DNA from: Timburyella sp030842085
GTDB lineage: Bacteria > Bacillota > Clostridia > Oscillospirales > Acutalibacteraceae
NCBI GenBank assembly: GCA_030842085.1
Contig: JAUUSE010000040.1
Location: forward strand, 1-15,521
Direction of reading: 5' to 3'
Length of the DNA: 15,521 nucleotides
The notes under the pieces were generated by a model. That model searched no databases. It was not told where the DNA came from and saw only the letters and a list, made by a program, of their open reading frames with translations. Shown here one piece after another: positions 13,268-15,521 of the stretch (its first letter is position 1; each line of letters starts with the position of its first letter). A program made the position numbers and the translations under genes.

Positions 13268-14464
13268 TTGAAAATCTGCGGTATTATAGCCGAGTACAAT
13301 CCATTTCATAACGGACATCTATATCTCATACACAGGCTGAGAGACATGGGATACTCGCATATAGTCGCCGTCATGAGCGGCAATTTCGTTCAGCGCGGAG
13401 AAACGGCGATTATGTCTAAATGGCCGCGCACCGAATGCGCTCTTAAAAGCGGTGTAGATTTAGTCATTGAACTACCGCTGACATGGGCCATGTCCGCCGC
13501 TCAAAATTTTGCGCTTGGAGGCGTATCGCTGCTAAACTCGCTTGGCTGTGTAGATACGCTTGCTTTCGGCTGTGAAATTGACGATATATCTGAACTTAGC
13601 CGCGCTGTGAATGTTAAAAGCAGCGCCGCTTTTAAAACTGCTTTTGCAGATGAAATAGACAAGGGTAAGAGCTATGCCGCAGCTGCTTCAGCTGCATTAG
13701 ACAAAAGCGGCGAAAGCATAAATCCCGATATTTTTAGGCTGCCAAACTGTATTCTGGCACAGGAATATATATCGGCATTAAACCGGCTAAACAGCAAAAT
13801 AACGCCCATAGCAATAAAACGCCATATATCAGCGCACGACGAAATGCATAAATCTGCCCCAGATAACACCGATATTGTAAGCGCCGCTTATATAAGAGAG
13901 CTTATTAAATCCGGCAGCGATTTTAGACAGTATGTGCCTAAATTTACCGCCGATATTATTGACCGTGAATTGGCTTTAAAATCGGCGCCGGCAGATATTT
14001 CGCGCCTTGAGCGGGCTATACTCGCGTTTTTGCGCAAATGCGCACCCGACGATTTTACACATCTGCCGGATGTAAACGAAGGACTGCAAAACAGAATATA
14101 TACGGCGGCTAAAAACTCACAAAGCTATGGCGAGCTTATAGACAAAATAAAAACAAAGCGTTATACCCATGCGCGCCTGCGCCGGACTATCCTTTCGGCA
14201 TTTTTAGATATTGATGTTTCTCTTTTTAACGCCGAACCGCCGTATATTCGCATTTTAGGCTTTAATGAACGAGGAAAAGAGATACTGCGTCTTGCAAGGG
14301 AAAGCGCTGTGCCCATAATAATGAAAGCCGCCGACATAAATCATTTAAGTGAAAGTTGTCGCCGGCTGTTTGAGGCCGAGAACCGCGCCGACGATATTTA
14401 CGCGCTCAGTCTGCCGGTAATAGGCGGCTGCGGCTCTAATATGACAAATGGAGTTATTCACTAA
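13268..14464 (+). CDS. tmcAL: TmcAL: tRNA(Met) cytidine acetate ligase (YlbM family), 398 aa
   Basis: In Bacillus this enzyme activates acetate with ATP and acetylates cytidine 34 of elongator tRNA-Met (ac4C), which helps AUG decoding. The N-terminal nucleotidyltransferase motif GIIAEYNPFHNGH (residues 5-17; HNGH at 14-17) is intact, as are SGNFVQRGE and the SKWPRTE region. A helical C-terminal domain completes the usual length of about 400 aa. The start is taken as TTG at 13268, because GAGGTG (13256-13261) lies 6 nt upstream and the product then begins MKICGIIAEYNPFHNGH like its homologues. A GTG at 13259 overlaps that Shine-Dalgarno and is unlikely. Divergent from ackA; both enzymes handle acetate. 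A strong terminator follows at 14595. Confidence 0.95.
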   Translation: MKICGIIAEYNPFHNGHLYLIHRLRDMGYSHIVAVMSGNFVQRGETAIMSKWPRTECALKSGVDLVIELPLTWAMSAAQNFALGGVSLLNSLGCVDTLAFGCEIDDISELSRAVNVKSSAAFKTAFADEIDKGKSYAAAASAALDKSGESINPDIFRLPNCILAQEYISALNRLNSKITPIAIKRHISAHDEMHKSAPDNTDIVSAAYIRELIKSGSDFRQYVPKFTADIIDRELALKSAPADISRLERAILAFLRKCAPDDFTHLPDVNEGLQNRIYTAAKNSQSYGELIDKIKTKRYTHARLRRTILSAFLDIDVSLFNAEPPYIRILGFNERGKEILRLARESAVPIIMKAADINHLSESCRRLFEAENRADDIYALSLPVIGGCGSNMTNGVIH

Positions 14465-14594
14465 AAATTCAATATTCATTGACTATATAATTCAAACTAT
14501 ATTATGCTTTCCTATGCCCGACAGAAAATAATAATGATATAGTATATTTATTGTAATTAATTTGGGTGAAATCGAAGATTATTTTTCTGTTTAT

Positions 14595-14629
14595 AAAGCT
14601 TTCATTATAGAATGAAAGCTTTTTTATTT
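14595..14629 (+). terminator. Rho-independent terminator of tmcAL
   Basis: AAAGCTTTCATT (14595-14606) pairs perfectly with AATGAAAGCTTT (14611-14622) around a 4-nt loop, followed by TTTTATTTG. It isolates tmcAL from the cotJ operon. The rest of 14465-14700 is AT-rich with no gene. Confidence 0.85.
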
Positions 14630-14705
14630 GACTTTATTAAAGCTTGCCAATAGGCTGGCTCCTCATTTAATCACAAAATCTTAATTTATACATATTCTGT
14701 ATTGG

Positions 14706-14725
14706 ACACGCCGAAACGGCCGTGT
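14706..14725 (+). other. Hairpin in the cotJ leader
   Basis: ACACG-CCG and CGG-c-CGTGT pair with one bulged C around an AAA loop, ending 25 nt before the cotJA ATG. Possible 5' stabiliser or attenuator. A CATATTCT box (14691-14698) just upstream resembles a sigma-E -10 element, but no matching -35 was found. Confidence 0.35.
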
Positions 14726-14750
14726 GAAGCTTAATCTGAAAGGAGCTAAA

Positions 14751-15011
14751 ATGTCAGATTTGAACATTATGAATACAGACGATATCCTTAAAAAATATGG
14801 CTTTGAAATGTATGCATCAAAGCCCGAAAAATTAAATGCGGGCATGGGTATGTCGCGTACGCCTGACTTTATGCCTAAAAACCCGGTATTAGCAATGGCA
14901 TATGTACCAATGCAGCAGCAGGGTGAGATGTATGAGCCCGAAGCTGGTCTTAAAGCCGGAACTATATTCCCTGACCTTGATAAACCATTTTATGGAAGGT
15001 GGAATGACTAA
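14751..15011 (+). CDS. cotJA: CotJA: spore coat-associated protein, 86 aa
   Basis: The family core is seen in NPVLAMAYVPMQQ (residues about 43-55) and in YEPEAGLKAGTIFPDLDKPFYG near the C-terminus. In Bacillus the cotJ operon is transcribed in the mother cell by sigma-E and its products join the inner spore coat. The start is the ATG at 14751 with AAAGGAG 6 nt upstream; an upstream in-frame ATG (14724) lacks a Shine-Dalgarno. The length is close to that of the Bacillus protein. It overlaps cotJB by a few bases. Together with cotJB and the cotJC remnant it shows that the organism descends from spore formers. Confidence 0.93.
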   Translation: MSDLNIMNTDDILKKYGFEMYASKPEKLNAGMGMSRTPDFMPKNPVLAMAYVPMQQQGEMYEPEAGLKAGTIFPDLDKPFYGRWND

Positions 15012-15267
15012 AATGAATGAAAGGGAAACCCTTTTAAGGAGAATAGACAGCGTGCAGTTTGCCGCTCATGAGTTGTCACTTTTCCTCAATACACATCCCG
15101 GCGATACTGAATCGCTTGAAAAAATGCGCAAATATCAGGATATATATATGCAGCTCAAATCCGAGTTTGAATCCAAATACGGCCCGCTTACAATAAATAG
15201 TGCCAGCCAGGATAAAACTTGGGAGTGGACCCAGAATCCATGGCCGTGGGAAAAGGAGGGCAACTAA
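15004..15267 (+). CDS. cotJB: CotJB: spore coat-associated protein, 87 aa
   Basis: Small helical protein with the family pattern: RRIDSVQFAAHELSLFLNTHP (residues about 10-30), YMQLKSEFESKYGPL and the Trp-rich tail WEWTQNPWPWE. It is part of the CotJ inner-coat group and interacts functionally with CotJA and CotJC. The ATG at 15004 overlaps the end of cotJA by 8 bp; the alternative ATG at 15013 (MNERETLL) lies farther from GGAAGGTGG (14994-15002) and is equally possible. An AAAGGAGGG near its end serves cotJC. Confidence 0.92.
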   Translation: MTKMNERETLLRRIDSVQFAAHELSLFLNTHPGDTESLEKMRKYQDIYMQLKSEFESKYGPLTINSASQDKTWEWTQNPWPWEKEGN

Positions 15268-15270
15268 TAA

Positions 15271-15372
15271 ATGTTTAACTACGAAAAAAGGCTTCAATAT
15301 CCTGTAAAAATTAAAAATCCTAATCCGGCAATGGCAAAGGTAATCATCACACAATATGGGGGACCTTTTTGA
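15271..15372 (+). pseudogene. cotJC: CotJC, truncated: only the N-terminal 32 residues remain
   Basis: The frame begins MFNYEKRLQYPVKIKNPNPA and continues to ITQYGGP, the clear N-terminus of CotJC, a manganese-catalase-like coat protein of about 190 aa. Family members continue with D-G-E-L and metal-binding helices. Here the frame runs into F and a TGA at 15370, and the following sequence matches CotJC in no frame. Start and Shine-Dalgarno (AAAGGAGGG, 10 nt before the ATG) are normal. The break at about 15366 is abrupt, so an insertion or deletion with one end here is more likely than point decay. All metal ligands are lost, so no active catalase can be made from this piece alone. Confidence 0.85.
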
Positions 15373-15521
15373 AATTTGCAATGAATTAACAATGTTTATT
15401 CTGAGATGATTTTTACGCTTGACAAATTCCTCTTCAGCTTTAATTCAAGTTTACATAATACTTACAATTGAGGGTATGAAGAAAAGTCTGTAAATAAGAT
15501 TCTTCTATGATAAGACTGGGT
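15373..15521. other. Unassigned AT-rich sequence after the cotJC break
   Basis: No similarity to CotJC was seen. On the minus strand a frame is open from the window edge to a TAA at 15440 (about 26 codons, ending KYYVNLN), which could be the C-terminal end of a gene in an inserted element. This is too short to identify. No terminal inverted repeat can be defined from one end. Confidence 0.3.

Noticed and set aside
14660..14700. Sigma-E promoter for the cotJ operon
   Set aside because: CATATTCT at 14691 resembles a -10 box, but no acceptable -35 occurs at the right distance, so it is not listed as a promoter.

Overview
The window looks like chromosomal DNA of an endospore-forming Clostridia-type Firmicute. 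It carries a cotJ spore-coat operon, the Gram-positive addBA recombination genes, the Firmicute tRNA-modification gene tmcAL next to acetate kinase, and sigma-A-like promoters. No species can be named from the sequence.

Left part (1-3903), accessory in character. A partial minus-strand gene (1-780) encodes a membrane-anchored protein made of six 'SAY-LA--NGY-G----WL' units joined by collagen-like Gly-X-Y stretches. Upstream of it lies a segment of about 280 bp bounded by two 18-bp inverted repeats (818-835 and 1080-1097, 17 of 18 positions identical). Beside the segment is a tyrosine recombinase gene (1125-1970, minus). The only strong promoter in the segment (1015-1043) points away from the repeat-protein gene and runs into a Rho-independent terminator (1102-1125). 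This is the architecture of an invertible ON/OFF promoter switch, read here in the OFF orientation, and it is the most interesting feature of the window. Further right come a region rich in short inverted repeats, an XRE-type repressor, and a divergent two-gene operon encoding a YpsA/DUF1273-type SLOG protein and an unrecognised 144-aa protein.

Middle (3904-4650). Two leftward terminators follow a complete tRNA-Leu(CAG) gene. Upstream of the tRNA is a nearly perfect 164-bp direct repeat with a 200-bp period; its second copy carries only the first 22 nt of the tRNA. A strong leftward promoter (4617-4645) precedes the whole arrangement.

Right part (4651-15521), core-genome in character. addB and addA (minus, overlapping by 20 bp) encode the AddAB helicase-nuclease for double-strand-break repair. 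Upstream of them is ackA (acetate kinase, minus), separated by a long rod-like terminator. Divergent from ackA is tmcAL (acetate-dependent tRNA-Met cytidine acetylation). After a terminator comes the cotJA-cotJB-cotJC operon. cotJC breaks off after 32 family-like residues (QYGGP), which points to a deletion or to insertion of an element whose body lies outside the window.
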